64,000 nt of DNA from Bradyrhizobium sp. SRL28 (GCF_018596315.1 NZ_JAHEAG010000011.1:1-64000), one strand, 5' to 3'; shown: positions 16,191-25,003, counted from the stretch's first letter. Notes: generated by a model not told the origin, from the letters alone. Made by a program: numbers and translations.

Positions 16191-17021
16191 TCAGTGCGAC
16201 ATCAGCACCGGTACGGTCATGCTGTCGAACATGCTGCGCGTGACACCGCCAAGAATTCGCTCCTGCAACCGCGAATGGCCGTATCCCCCCATCACAAGGA
16301 GGCCCATATTGCTTTCGGCCGCGACCGACAGAATGGCGCCCTGAACGGCGCCGCGATCCGCGGTCAGCCGCTGTACCCGGGCCGCAATGCCGCGCCGCCC
16401 CAGATGCGCGACGAGATGGTCCGAGGAAGTTTCACCAGCCTCCTCATTGGCCGCAATCACGGTCACGGCCTTCGCGCCCATCAGAAACGGCATCGCATCG
16501 CGCCACGCGCGGGCCGCCAGGCGGCTGCCGTCCCAGGCGATGCCGACATGCTGGGCGTCCAGCGGCCCCTTGTGGATATAGGGAACCATCAGCATCGGCC
16601 CGCCGGAATTGAACAGGATCTGCTGCGGAATCTCGTTGTCGTAGCTCGCCTTCGAGGATTCCGGCTGCAGCACGATCGTCATGTCGTAAAGCCGGGCAAG
16701 CGCGCTGATGATCCGCCCGGCGTCGGCGGGAATTGTCGCGAAGGTCCTGGTGCCGTAGGCGATTTTGGCGAGCTTGGCCTCAATCTCGAACATGGCGATC
16801 GCGGCGTTCGCTCTTTCCTGGGCGCGATCCTGTTCAGCCACCATGACGGCTCCAGCAGCGGCGCCGCCCTCGACAATCATCCCGACGGCACTCCTCGATT
16901 CATAGCCGATGGCGACCGCATCGAGATGCGACCGCCGCGCAATGGTCAGCGCGACAGCGACGTCAATCACCGGCCTGACCGAACGCTCGGAGGGAATATG
17001 AACCAGAATGTTCCTGAACAT
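16191..17021 (-). CDS. Universal stress protein, tandem UspA domains
   Basis: 276 residues with two Usp folds. The N-terminal one (MFRNILVHIPSERSVRPVID...) is degenerate. The C-terminal one begins at HVGIAWDGSRLAARAWRDAM and ends with the ATP-binding signature MGGYGHSRLQERILGGVTR (G-2x-G-9x-GG[V]T) and PVLMSH. Such proteins bind ATP and support survival under energy or oxygen limitation. Two ATGs are close: 17027 and 17021; GGGAG is placed seven bases before the second, so I use 17021. The FixK-type box lies 92 bases upstream. In several alphaproteobacteria Usp genes are known members of FNR/FixK regulons. Confidence 0.88.
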   Translation of the reverse strand: MFRNILVHIPSERSVRPVIDVAVALTIARRSHLDAVAIGYESRSAVGMIVEGGAAAGAVMVAEQDRAQERANAAIAMFEIEAKLAKIAYGTRTFATIPADAGRIISALARLYDMTIVLQPESSKASYDNEIPQQILFNSGGPMLMVPYIHKGPLDAQHVGIAWDGSRLAARAWRDAMPFLMGAKAVTVIAANEEAGETSSDHLVAHLGRRGIAARVQRLTADRGAVQGAILSVAAESNMGLLVMGGYGHSRLQERILGGVTRSMFDSMTVPVLMSH

Positions 17022-17106
17022 CGCCATTCTCCCACACTTCGCGAGGGCATGCGGCCCCCGTCCCGGATTGCTGCCGGCAAGGTAACCGACGAACCGATGG
17101 CCGAAG

Positions 17107-17120
17107 TTGACGCGCATCAA
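17107..17120. promoter_or_regulatory. FixK/FNR-type box TTGACGCGCATCAA
   Basis: Perfect TTGA-N6-TCAA half sites between the CHAD gene stop and the Usp gene start, centre 92 bases upstream of the Usp start codon. Confidence 0.75.
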
Positions 17121-17160
17121 ACCCGGAAATGCCGAACGGCAGCGCATGCGAACGGCGACG

Positions 17161-18063
17161 TCAGCGGACTCCGGCGTATTTGAGGTCGTGATGAGCCGCG
17201 ATGGCGTCGCCGAGCAGCTTTTCCTTTCGATGGCGATAGCCCGGCGGATGCTTCTTGCCTCGTTTGCCATTTTCTACCTGCGGCGACCCGCTGGCAAGAT
17301 CGGCGAAGCGTTTGAGATCGCGCATGTCGCCCAATGCACGCTGCAATCGTTTTGCCGGCCGGTGCCGCTGATGGAATTCGCCCCGCCCCTGCAGCGCGAC
17401 GGTTTTCGTGAGCGCTTCCAGCATGTAGCGTAAGCGTTTGGCCTTGATCCGCAGCCGGTGACGGCGTGACGCCCCCAAGGTCTTCAGGCTCCGCCCCTTG
17501 CGGACCAGCCGTTCGTGCCAGCGCGCGAGCTCGCGCGTGCAATAGGATTGCAGAGCCTCCGCATCCGTGCGCCGTTTGTAGCGCGCGAGCCACGGTCCTT
17601 GCCTGATCCAGCCAGCCATGGCCGCGACCAGGCGTTGCGTCCGAGCGGAGCGCAGGCAGCGCACCAGGCGGCGGTGGTCCCGCACCTGGCGCTGATCGAG
17701 CTGCTCGCCGATCGTGCCCTGCGCCCACGCGCGGTATCGCTTGCGGCGCGCATATTCCAGGACGACGTCGCTGTCGCGCGCGGCGCCGAGCGGGCCATTG
17801 AGCCAGGCGATCTCCTTCTTCAGTCGTAGCCATTCCGCATCGACCACGATCGGCGCGAAGAACGCCACGGCGGCGCGCAGCCGCGTGATCGCGACCCGGA
17901 TCTGATGCACGGCCTCGGCATCGCCGGCGCACGCGCTGCTGTGATGGGCCTTGATGTCAGCGACACACTCCAGCGTCATCTTCTGGAATGCGGTCGCACA
18001 ATCGAGCCCCGCCGCTTCAGAGGCCTTTTGTCGGCTGGACGTTCTTGTTTGACCGTTTCTCAT
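17161..18063 (-). CDS. CHAD-domain protein
   Basis: 300 residues, very basic and helical. The CHAD signature is visible: DAEAVHQIRVAITRLRAAVA near residues 48-67 and the second repeat KTLGASRRHRLRIKAKRLRYMLEAL near 193-217, with conserved histidines and arginines that bind polyphosphate. There is no CYTH triphosphatase domain attached, so this is a stand-alone CHAD protein. Such proteins associate with polyphosphate or PHA granules in some bacteria. It lies upstream of the Usp gene in the same direction, but the box and 140 bases separate them. I saw no FixK-type box in its own upstream 300 bases. Confidence 0.85.
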   Translation of the reverse strand: MRNGQTRTSSRQKASEAAGLDCATAFQKMTLECVADIKAHHSSACAGDAEAVHQIRVAITRLRAAVAFFAPIVVDAEWLRLKKEIAWLNGPLGAARDSDVVLEYARRKRYRAWAQGTIGEQLDQRQVRDHRRLVRCLRSARTQRLVAAMAGWIRQGPWLARYKRRTDAEALQSYCTRELARWHERLVRKGRSLKTLGASRRHRLRIKAKRLRYMLEALTKTVALQGRGEFHQRHRPAKRLQRALGDMRDLKRFADLASGSPQVENGKRGKKHPPGYRHRKEKLLGDAIAAHHDLKYAGVR

Positions 18064-18367
18064 CTTCAGTGCTCGCCCGGCACCGCAAGCAAAGAAACAC
18101 GGGCGCTGCGCAGCGACTGGCCCGGTGTGCCTGAGGCATCGATCATGCGCCAGTTTACCGCACCGATTGCGAAAGTCTCCTGCTCCAGGGCAACATTTCG
18201 TGTTGCATCAGACCCTGCCTTCCGCGATCCGCACCAGCCGCGTCGCGAGATCCCTGGTGAGAAAGGACAGGCCGGCGAAGCGCGCGCCAGGCATGGCCGT
18301 AACACCTGCAGTTTCGGTTCATTCCGCTCCCTGCAGACAGGCGTTTTCGGTCATTTCGTGGAGTGAC
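18064..18367. other. 304-base intergenic stretch, no gene seen
   Basis: Lies between the CBS gene stop and the CHAD gene start, both on the minus strand. It should contain the CHAD promoter. I see no TTGA-N6-TCAA site, no hairpin with a T tract and no convincing short gene. Confidence 0.5.
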
Positions 18368-18793
18368 TTATCCCCGCACGCTCTCGGTCAACCCACGCAT
18401 GATGTCCTCGCGCGCGATGATCCCGACCAGCCGCTGTTCGGTATCCAGCACAGGGAGACTCTTCATCCGGTGGTCCACCATCAGTTGCAGGACGCGGGTC
18501 AGTTTTGTTGCCGGATCGACATAGATGAATTCCGGCGTCATCACATCCACCACCATCCGCGACAACAAATCGTCGTAGGCCGGAACCATGCGCCCGGGGT
18601 TGAACGCAAAGCATTTCAGGAAGTCGAAATTACTCACGACGCCGACGATGTCATCGCCTTCGCGGACCGGGTAACAGTTGAAATCATCGGCCTCGAACAT
18701 CTTGTGCAACTCGCGCATGGTGGTGTCGCGCGCAACCGTCTTCACCTTGCGCGTCATGTATTGCCCGGCGGTCGCTTCGAGAAATCTATGCAC
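18368..18793 (-). CDS. CBS-pair domain protein
   Basis: 141 residues made of two CBS motifs and little else: residues about 10-65 (YMTRKVKTVARDTTMRELHK ... VGVVSNFDFLK) and about 80-138 (VVDVMTPEFIYVDPATKLTR ... VGIIAREDIMRGL). Such stand-alone pairs bind adenine nucleotides or NAD and sense energy state. It starts at ATG 18793 and is divergent from fixL with 300 bases between. A degenerate FixK-type site is 116 bases upstream. The partner it regulates is not visible. Confidence 0.88.
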   Translation of the reverse strand: MHRFLEATAGQYMTRKVKTVARDTTMRELHKMFEADDFNCYPVREGDDIVGVVSNFDFLKCFAFNPGRMVPAYDDLLSRMVVDVMTPEFIYVDPATKLTRVLQLMVDHRMKSLPVLDTEQRLVGIIAREDIMRGLTESVRG

Positions 18794-18902
18794 GGGGCTT
18801 CCTCGTCATTGTGAATCCTTAACGGGACAGGAACGCACAGCGGCGCGATTCAGTTGCAAGGTGGCGCGTAACGGCATCCTAGAGGCCAGCCACGCTTCGA
18901 AT

Positions 18903-18916
18903 CTGACCTGGATCAA
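18903..18916. promoter_or_regulatory. Degenerate FixK/FNR-type box CTGACCTGGATCAA
   Basis: One half site is perfect (TCAA), the other has C for T (CTGA). It is in the CBS-fixL divergent region, 116 bases upstream of the CBS start. It is weaker evidence than the six perfect boxes. Confidence 0.45.
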
Positions 18917-18980
18917 GAATCCCGCCCGGCTCTTCCAGGCATCTGAAATCAAGCATTCTGCAGCACTCCACGCCGACAAA

Positions 18981-19010
18981 CTCTCATTTCATATCAACGA
19001 GATATGAGAG
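18981..19010. promoter_or_regulatory. Imperfect palindrome upstream of fixL
   Basis: CTCTCAT and ATATC are mirrored by GATATGAGAG around a short centre. The element lies 84 bases before the fixL start in the divergent region. It is AT-rich compared with its surroundings and could be an operator for an unidentified regulator. Confidence 0.4.
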
Positions 19011-19093
19011 GTTTGTAATTTCGTTTCGCTGCTATTTCACACGCTCGATTTAATGCGATATCTGATAAGCGAGAGCAGCCTGGAAGGCGAAGC

Positions 19094-20635
19094 ATGATCG
19101 ACCCCGACCGTCCTTTTCGAGATCAAGATCCGCTCGACCAGAACGTGCGCAGCGGTGCCGAGGGGGCGGGCGTCGGCGCCTGGGATCTCGAGTTGTCGAC
19201 CCGGAAGTTGAGCTGGTCCACCGCCACCCGAAAACTCTTCGGCGTCGGACCGGATGCACCTGTCGACTACGACCTCTTTCTTTCCCTGCTCAATGCGCAG
19301 GATCGCGATCGCACGGCAAGGGCCATGCAAGCGTCGATCGACACCGGGTGCAATTTCGACGTTCAGTGCCGAGTACACCGGCATTCGGATGAAGGGCACT
19401 GGGTACGCGCGGTTGGCACGACCATCAATGGTCCCGATGGCGCCCCCGCCCGGCTCAGCGGCATCATGATCGACATCAACCGCGAGAAACTCCTCGAGGA
19501 CACGGTCAGGACGCGCGAGAGGCACTTTCGCTCGATTCTGGATACGATTCCGGATGCGATGATCGTGATCGACGAGCAGGGAATCATGCAGTTCTTCTCC
19601 AGCGCCGCCGAGCGTCAGTTCGGTTACGGTGAATCCGAGGCGATCGGGAGGAATATCAGCGAGCTGATGCCGGAGCCGGATCGCAGTCGTCACGACGCCT
19701 ACATCGCCCGCTACCTCAAGACCGGCGAACGGCGCATCATCGGCATCGGGCGCATCGTCACCGGCATGCGCAGGGACGGCACGACGTTTCCGATGCACCT
19801 CACCATCGGCGAGATGCATTCGGGGGGAAAGCCCTTCTTCACAGGCTTCGTCCGCGATCTCACCGAACACCAACAGACCCAGGCACGGTTGCAGGAACTG
19901 CAATCCGAACTGGTCCACGTCTCGCGTCTGAGCGCGATGGGCGAGATGGCTTCCGCCCTCGCCCACGAACTCAATCAGCCGCTGTCGGCCATCAGCAATT
20001 ACATGAAGGGATCGCGCCGCCTGCTGGCTGATAGCACCGACGCCAACGCGCCGAAGATCGAAATGGCGCTCGATCGCGCCGCCGAACAGGCCATCCGCGC
20101 CGGCGACATCATCAGACGATTGCGCGACTTCGTCGCCCGCGACGCGTCCGAGAAGCGCGTCGAGAGTCTTTCAAAAATGATCGAAGAGGCCGGCGCGCTC
20201 GGGCTCACTGGCGCCCGCGAACAGGGCGTGTTTCTGCGCTTCAACCTGGACCCGACGTGTGACCTGGTGCTTGCCGACAGGGTCCAGATTCAGCAGGTCC
20301 TGGTCAACCTGTTCCGCAATGCGCTGGAAGCGATGGCTGTCTCGACGCACCGCGAGCTGATTGCCTCAAACACCAAGGCTGCAGATGACATGATCGAAAT
20401 TGCCGTTTCGGACACCGGGTCCGGCTTCGCAGGCGATACGCTTGCGCACTTGTTCCAGCCATTTTTCACGACAAAGGAGACCGGCATGGGCGTCGGCCTT
20501 TCCATCAGCCGCACCATCATCGAAACCCACGGCGGCCGGATGTGGGCCGAAACCAACAGGTCCGGTGGCGCGACGTTCCGTTTCACGCTACCCGCGGCGC
20601 ACGCCAAGGATATGACCGATGCCGCAGAGCGCTAA
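19094..20635 (+). CDS. fixL: Oxygen-sensing haem-PAS histidine kinase FixL
   Basis: 513 residues, soluble. Order: N-terminal PAS (about 22-130), haem PAS (about 140-256), dimerisation/phosphoacceptor domain ([19 protein letters not shown]291) and HATPase domain ([26 protein letters not shown]). In the haem [13 protein letters not shown] gives proximal H200 and R206, and [10 protein letters not shown] gives R220, the same numbers as in B. japonicum FixL. Oxygen bound to haem keeps the kinase off; loss of oxygen lets it phosphorylate FixJ. Position 214 is Arg where B. japonicum has a non-ligand His. ATG 19094 has GGAAGG seven bases upstream. It overlaps fixJ by 17 bases. Confidence 0.97.
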   Translation: MIDPDRPFRDQDPLDQNVRSGAEGAGVGAWDLELSTRKLSWSTATRKLFGVGPDAPVDYDLFLSLLNAQDRDRTARAMQASIDTGCNFDVQCRVHRHSDEGHWVRAVGTTINGPDGAPARLSGIMIDINREKLLEDTVRTRERHFRSILDTIPDAMIVIDEQGIMQFFSSAAERQFGYGESEAIGRNISELMPEPDRSRHDAYIARYLKTGERRIIGIGRIVTGMRRDGTTFPMHLTIGEMHSGGKPFFTGFVRDLTEHQQTQARLQELQSELVHVSRLSAMGEMASALAHELNQPLSAISNYMKGSRRLLADSTDANAPKIEMALDRAAEQAIRAGDIIRRLRDFVARDASEKRVESLSKMIEEAGALGLTGAREQGVFLRFNLDPTCDLVLADRVQIQQVLVNLFRNALEAMAVSTHRELIASNTKAADDMIEIAVSDTGSGFAGDTLAHLFQPFFTTKETGMGVGLSISRTIIETHGGRMWAETNRSGGATFRFTLPAAHAKDMTDAAER

Positions 20636-21236
20636 AGTTTATGTCATCGACGACGATCCGGCGATGCGCGACTCGCTGGATTTCCTGCTGAGCGCCGCCG
20701 GCTTCAACGTGCGTCTTTTCGATTCCGCGCAAGTGTTTCTGAACGAGCTTGCGAACCTGGAGGCCGGCTGCGTGGTCACGGACGTCCGCATGCCGGGCAT
20801 CGACGGTATGGAACTGCTGCGTCGGTTGAGCTCGGGCCCACGAAAGCTTCCGGTCATTGTCATGACCGGCCATGGTGACGTGCCCCTCGCCGTCGAAGCG
20901 ATGAAGCTTGGGGCGCTCGATTTTCTCGAAAAGCCGTTCGAAGATGACCGGCTGATCGGCATGATCGAAACCGCTCTCGCTGAGCGCGAGAGCGGCTCGA
21001 AAAGCGAGGCCGTGTCGGCCGATATGGCGGCCCGCGTCGCCAGCCTTACCCAGCGCGAACGCCAGGTCATGCAGGGGCTGGTGACGGGGCAATCGAACAA
21101 GGCCATAGCCCGGGAGTACGACATCAGCCCGCGCACGGTGGAAGTCTATCGGGCCAATGTGATGACGAAGATGCAGGCCGGTAACCTTTCCGAGCTGGTG
21201 CGGTTTGCAATCCGGGCCGGGGTCGTCGAAGATTGA
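20619..21236 (+). CDS. fixJ: Response regulator FixJ
   Basis: 205 residues. Receiver domain (about 5-120) with acidic triad DDD at 11-13, phospho-acceptor D55 in VVTDVRMPG, conserved MTGHGD and lysine in LEKPF. The C-terminal LuxR-type helix-turn-helix has [19 protein letters not shown] and [17 protein letters not shown]. Phosphorylated FixJ activates fixK transcription. The start lies inside the end of fixL, so the two are translationally coupled. A receiver-only gene and fixK2 follow in the same direction. Confidence 0.97.
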   Translation: MPQSAKVYVIDDDPAMRDSLDFLLSAAGFNVRLFDSAQVFLNELANLEAGCVVTDVRMPGIDGMELLRRLSSGPRKLPVIVMTGHGDVPLAVEAMKLGALDFLEKPFEDDRLIGMIETALAERESGSKSEAVSADMAARVASLTQRERQVMQGLVTGQSNKAIAREYDISPRTVEVYRANVMTKMQAGNLSELVRFAIRAGVVED

Positions 21237-21279
21237 GCCAAGTCAATTCGGGAACCGGAAGAACGTCTATTTTGTCACA

Positions 21280-21714
21280 ATGACCGACACCCGAAACAGC
21301 GCCACCGGTGAAGCCAGGGTCGGCCTTTCGCCAAGGAAAGCGATGATTTACGTCGTCGATGACGATCACGACGTCCGGACGTCGCTGCAATTTCTGTTCG
21401 AGACCGAGGGATTCGACGTCCGCACCTTCCGCAGCGGAAGCGCGTTGCTCGGCTCTTCCACCCGAAACCGCGCGGATTGCCTTGTCGTCGACTACAAGAT
21501 GGCGGAACTCGACGGTTTGGAACTGGCTCTCCGGCTGAGAAGGCTCGACGTCGCCACCCCGATCATTCTGATGACGGGTTATCCAGACGAGAGCATCTCA
21601 GCCAAAGCAAGCTCGGCCGGCGTGCGCCAGATGCTTTTGAAGCCCTGCCTTGAGGGCAACCTGGTCGACTGCGTTCGAAATGCCATTAAGACCCCGACCG
21701 CGACAGCTACGTAA
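21280..21714 (+). CDS. Single-domain response regulator between fixJ and fixK2
   Basis: 144 residues, receiver only. YVVDDDHDVR gives the acidic residues, DCLVVDYKMAELDG the phospho-acceptor aspartate, and LMTGYPD the conserved Thr. The lysine is in LLKPC instead of the usual KPF. There is no output domain. B. japonicum has a receiver-only gene at the same place between fixJ and fixK2, so the order is conserved. It could compete with FixJ for phosphate or report to another partner; its role is not established to my knowledge. ATG 21280 is the family-like start but has no clear ribosome binding site; ATG 21343 would start right at the receiver. Confidence 0.85.
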   Translation: MTDTRNSATGEARVGLSPRKAMIYVVDDDHDVRTSLQFLFETEGFDVRTFRSGSALLGSSTRNRADCLVVDYKMAELDGLELALRLRRLDVATPIILMTGYPDESISAKASSAGVRQMLLKPCLEGNLVDCVRNAIKTPTATAT

Positions 21715-21726
21715 AACCCCGTAAGG
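21707..21726 (+). promoter_or_regulatory. Candidate FixJ binding site in the fixK2 promoter
   Basis: Two GTAA-containing elements 12 bases apart (CTACGTAA at 21707-21714, CCGTAAGG at 21719-21726) overlap the stop of the receiver gene and lie about 90 bases before fixK2. They resemble known FixJ targets with TACGTAG/GTAAG cores. No TTGA-N6-TCAA box is seen here, so fixK2 is probably under FixJ rather than under itself. Confidence 0.5.
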
Positions 21727-21811
21727 GCCTCCCCTTAGGATATCGCCCCAAATATCGGGCAGCAAAGCTCCCGGATACACCAAAGCCATCCCGCATCGAG
21801 GAGATGGCAAA

Positions 21812-22525
21812 ATGCTCACCCAGACGATCACCGCCCCGGCAGTCACGGCAGTCACGGCAGCCAAGGTTGTCCCCGCCCCGCGCGCCCAGGCCGTTCCGAC
21901 CGTCGACCAGTTCAGCGTGATCGCGAACTCCGCGGGTGCGATTGCCAGCGAGTTTTCCTACCGGAAGGACGAGGAAATCTATGGCGAGGGCGAGCCTTCC
22001 GAATATGTCTATCAGGTGATCCGCGGCGCGGTCCGCACGTACAAGCTGCTCAACGACGGACGACGCCAGATCGGCGCGTTCCATCTGCCCGGTGACGTAT
22101 TCGGCCTCGATGCCGGCTCGACCCATCGTCTGACGGCTGAAGCGATCGCCGACACCACCGTCCGTCTGGTGAAGCGCCGCAACCTGGAAGCCGCTGCGGG
22201 ATCGAATGTCCAGGTCGCCCATAACCTCTGGACCATGACCGCAAGCGACCTCCGGCACGCCGAGGACCACATGTTGCTGCTGGGCCGCAAGACCGCGATG
22301 GAAAAAGTTGCCACCTTCCTGCTCGAAATGGACCGTCGGCTTGCCAAGGCCGGCATGATGGCACTGCCGATGTGCCGCCGTGACATCGGTGACTACCTCG
22401 GGCTAACGCTGGAAACCGTCTCGCGGGCGCTTTCACAACTCAGCGATCAGGGTATCCTGGTGTTTTCGAGCGCCCGTCAAATCGTGCTGCGCAACCGCCA
22501 GCGGCTGGCAGACATGGACGCATGA
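21812..22525 (+). CDS. fixK2: CRP/FNR-family regulator FixK2
   Basis: 237 residues. Cyclic-nucleotide-binding-like beta-roll (about 45-130), long dimer helix (about 140-170) and a winged helix-turn-helix with recognition helix LGLTLETVSRALSQL. E201 and R205 are the residues that read TTGA half sites in FNR-like proteins, in agreement with the boxes in this window. The N-terminal cysteines of FNR that bind an Fe-S cluster are absent, as in FixK. C188 in PMCRRDIGDY corresponds to C183 of B. japonicum FixK2, which is known to be oxidised and to lower activity; this protein is five residues longer at the N-terminus. GAGGAG lies upstream of ATG 21812. Confidence 0.96.
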   Translation: MLTQTITAPAVTAVTAAKVVPAPRAQAVPTVDQFSVIANSAGAIASEFSYRKDEEIYGEGEPSEYVYQVIRGAVRTYKLLNDGRRQIGAFHLPGDVFGLDAGSTHRLTAEAIADTTVRLVKRRNLEAAAGSNVQVAHNLWTMTASDLRHAEDHMLLLGRKTAMEKVATFLLEMDRRLAKAGMMALPMCRRDIGDYLGLTLETVSRALSQLSDQGILVFSSARQIVLRNRQRLADMDA

Positions 22526-22570
22526 GAGTATAAGCTGGCCGCCAGCGCGCCGGAAGGATGGGAGGGCAAG

Positions 22571-22828
22571 ATGAATAATTATCGGGTCTCCTTCTACAAG
22601 GATCTCTGTAACTCCGACGGCCACAGCTTCAAGTGCCTGCAGCGCCAGATCGAGGTCCAATCGGTCGGGCCGTCCCAGGCACTGGTGTTGGCGGAGCGGT
22701 TGGTCGACAACGAACGTCTGAACGCCGATTGCGTCGAGGTCACGCACCTGGCGGACCATCCCGAGTTCGAACATCCGGCGTGCTATACGCCCGCCCCCGG
22801 CAAGCACGCATGGAACCGCGTCGCGTAA
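22571..22828 (+). CDS. Small conserved-looking protein after fixK2, 85 aa
   Basis: Starts MNNYRVSFYKDLCNSDGHSF and continues with a segment like a short alpha/beta domain (RQIEVQSVGPSQALVLAERL). It has three cysteines and a His/Pro-rich end (HLADHPEFEHPACYTPAPGK). There is no signal peptide or membrane segment. It begins 45 bases after fixK2 with a strong ribosome binding site (GGAAGG and GGGAGG) and is probably cotranscribed with it. I do not recognise a domain. The cysteines and histidines make metal binding possible but not shown. Confidence 0.75.
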   Translation: MNNYRVSFYKDLCNSDGHSFKCLQRQIEVQSVGPSQALVLAERLVDNERLNADCVEVTHLADHPEFEHPACYTPAPGKHAWNRVA

Positions 22829-22923
22829 TGAATTGACCACGCCGCGGGACGTGAATCGAAGCCCCCGCGGTTGCGCGGTCGCCTGTTGGCCGCGTTCGCT
22901 GTCGGCACCGTTCGACCGACGGC

Positions 22924-24186
22924 TTACCGATCGGATCGCGCTTCCAGGTCGTGGACGGCCTTGAAGCCATGCGAAGCCGCCTGCAGCGCCTCGTCGATAT
23001 CGGCTGGGCGATGCGCCAAGGACAGAAACATATTGTGCTGAGGGTGAAAGAACGCGCCGTGGCGTAGCGCGGCCGAGCAGAACACTCTGCCCTTGCGTAC
23101 TTCAGGGTCAGCCTCGAACAGCATCAGCGGCATCTGCGGCGGGCCGCTCTGGCGGATCGCGACGCCATGTTCTTTCGCCAGCGACGCCAGTCCCTCGCGT
23201 AACCGCAGGCCCATCGCGCGGATATGCCCGGCCACGTCAGTCTCGCGCGCGATCCGCATCGTCGCCCGCGCCGCCGCCATCGCCACCGTGCCGCACCAGA
23301 ACGAGCCCGTGACGAAGACCTTGGTGGCGGCTTCGCGAAAGCGATCGTTGCCGGTGACGGCAGCCAGCGCATAGCCGTTGGCGATCGCTTTGCTCCAGGC
23401 GCACAGGTCCGGACGCACGCCGAGCGTTTCCCAGCTCCCCCTGACATCGAGGCGCAGGCCCGCTCGCACCTCATCGACAATCAGAGCGGCATCGGCGGCA
23501 TCGCATGCCGCACGCGCGGCTGCCGCAAATTCCTTCGTTGGCAGTTCGAGATCGCGTCCCATGTCGTGGCGGAAAGCCGTCACCAGTATCGCGGCCAGAT
23601 CCTTGCCCGCCTCTTCGACGGCCGCCCGCAGGCTCTGCACGTCGTTGTACTCGAAGTGCAGGAGATGCGCGCGGTCCTCGGCCGTCACCCCGGCAAGGCT
23701 CGGCGAGCACCACGGCAGCGCGCCGTGATAGCTGCCACGTGCGACCAGCACCTTGCGGCGACCGGTGCCGGCGCGCGCGATCGTCACGCAGCACGTAGTC
23801 GCGTCACCGCCGTTCTTTTGAAACATCGCCCAATCGGCATGCGGTAGCATGGCGACGAGATCTTCGGCGAGTTCCACCATGACCTCCCCTGGGCCGTTGA
23901 AGCAATCTCCTTTGGCAGCCTGCGCCTCAGCCACCGCCTGAACTTCGGGATGCCGATGGCCGAGCAGGATGGGGCCCCAACTGCACATGAAATCGATATA
24001 TTCGCGCCCATCGACGTCGCGGACACGGCAGCCCTCCGCGGAGGCGAAGAATTGCGGATAGCCTTCCGGGAGCCGCGCAGCGTTAAGATGGCCCCACATG
24101 CCGCCTGGAACCACCAACCGCGCCCTCGCTCGCAACATGGCATCCGCTGTCTGCGTTTCGCTCAACAGCGCCGTAGGCTGGGTCAT
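22924..24186 (-). CDS. Class III aminotransferase, glutamate-1-semialdehyde aminomutase-like
   Basis: 420 residues, PLP-dependent fold type I. Seen: GGMWGHLNAARLPEGYPQFF at the N-terminus, GREYIDFMCSWGPILLGH, the substrate/PLP segment LIVDEVRAGLR and the Schiff-base lysine in WSKAIANGYALAAV. The sequence is nearest to the HemL-like subgroup, but HemL itself has GTMG/GNP and other conserved segments that differ, so I would not call it hemL. Substrate unknown. Single gene, convergent with the fixK2 cluster; start ATG 24186. Composition matches neighbours. Confidence 0.85.
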   Translation of the reverse strand: MTQPTALLSETQTADAMLRARARLVVPGGMWGHLNAARLPEGYPQFFASAEGCRVRDVDGREYIDFMCSWGPILLGHRHPEVQAVAEAQAAKGDCFNGPGEVMVELAEDLVAMLPHADWAMFQKNGGDATTCCVTIARAGTGRRKVLVARGSYHGALPWCSPSLAGVTAEDRAHLLHFEYNDVQSLRAAVEEAGKDLAAILVTAFRHDMGRDLELPTKEFAAAARAACDAADAALIVDEVRAGLRLDVRGSWETLGVRPDLCAWSKAIANGYALAAVTGNDRFREAATKVFVTGSFWCGTVAMAAARATMRIARETDVAGHIRAMGLRLREGLASLAKEHGVAIRQSGPPQMPLMLFEADPEVRKGRVFCSAALRHGAFFHPQHNMFLSLAHRPADIDEALQAASHGFKAVHDLEARSDR

Positions 24187-24367
24187 GACGTTCTCTTGTT
24201 GGGTTTGCAGGGTCTGCCTTCTTTCTGTCGCCTATGATTGTATCGCGATCAATTCACGGTCAACTGCGATCGCAGCCAGATGGCCTTTGGCGCGCGAAAC
24301 AGGTAGAATAGTCGATAGGCCGCAGCCTTGCCCGCTCACCTTTTACCAATCCGTTTTGGAGTAACCG

Positions 24368-25003
24368 TTGAACGCTCGCTGTCGCATTGCCTTCGTCGCC
24401 CTCCTCGCCTTTGCATCGACGGCCGCCCCGGGTGTCGCCCTCGCACAAAGCGCGATTGCTGCAGCAGTCGCCAAACCGGTATCGCTGCCGGACATTGCAA
24501 TCGGATCTGCGAACGCACCAATCACCATCACCGAATATTCCTCGATGAGCTGTCCGCATTGCGCAGCCTTCGGCCAGAATGTGTTCCCGATGCTGCGGTC
24601 GAAATATATCGATACCGGCAAGGTACGTTTCGTGTTCCGGGAATTTCCGCTCGACATCAAGGCCGCCGCGGCTTCGATACTGGCGCGCTGCATCGGCAAA
24701 GGCGACTCCGAACAATACCTCAGAGCAGTCGAGATGTTATTCAAGCTGCAGGACCGCCTGATGGCCCAGACCAAGGAGACGCTGATCTATGTCGGGAGGC
24801 AGCACGGCATGAGCGAGCAGGACGTCAAGACCTGCGAGGAAGACCAGGCGCAGTTCGACAAGCTGAACGCCGATCAGCAATACGCGCATCGGGAAGTGAA
24901 GGTCACCTCGACGCCGACTTTCTTTCTCAACGGTGTACGGCTGCAGGGCTCGATGTCGTTCGAGGAGCTGGAAGAACGGATCAAGCCGTTGCTCAAGAAA
25001 TAG
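24368..25003 (+). CDS. DsbA-family thiol:disulfide oxidoreductase, exported
   Basis: 211 residues. Signal peptide (first 27 residues, ending GVALAQ) and a thioredoxin fold with an inserted helical domain. The redox motif is SCPHC with C62 and C65; the cis-proline is in TSTPTFFLNG. This is the DsbA/Com1-like type used for oxidation or isomerisation of envelope proteins. The start is TTG 24368 with GGAG six bases upstream; no ATG gives a full signal peptide. It stands alone with no DsbB partner in the window. Confidence 0.9.
   Translation: MNARCRIAFVALLAFASTAAPGVALAQSAIAAAVAKPVSLPDIAIGSANAPITITEYSSMSCPHCAAFGQNVFPMLRSKYIDTGKVRFVFREFPLDIKAAAASILARCIGKGDSEQYLRAVEMLFKLQDRLMAQTKETLIYVGRQHGMSEQDVKTCEEDQAQFDKLNADQQYAHREVKVTSTPTFFLNGVRLQGSMSFEELEERIKPLLKK

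Noticed and set aside
24236-24256. Possible FixK-type site TTGTATCGCGATCAA near the DsbA-like gene
   Set aside because: The half sites are one base too far apart and the left one is TTGT; does not fit TTGA-N6-TCAA.
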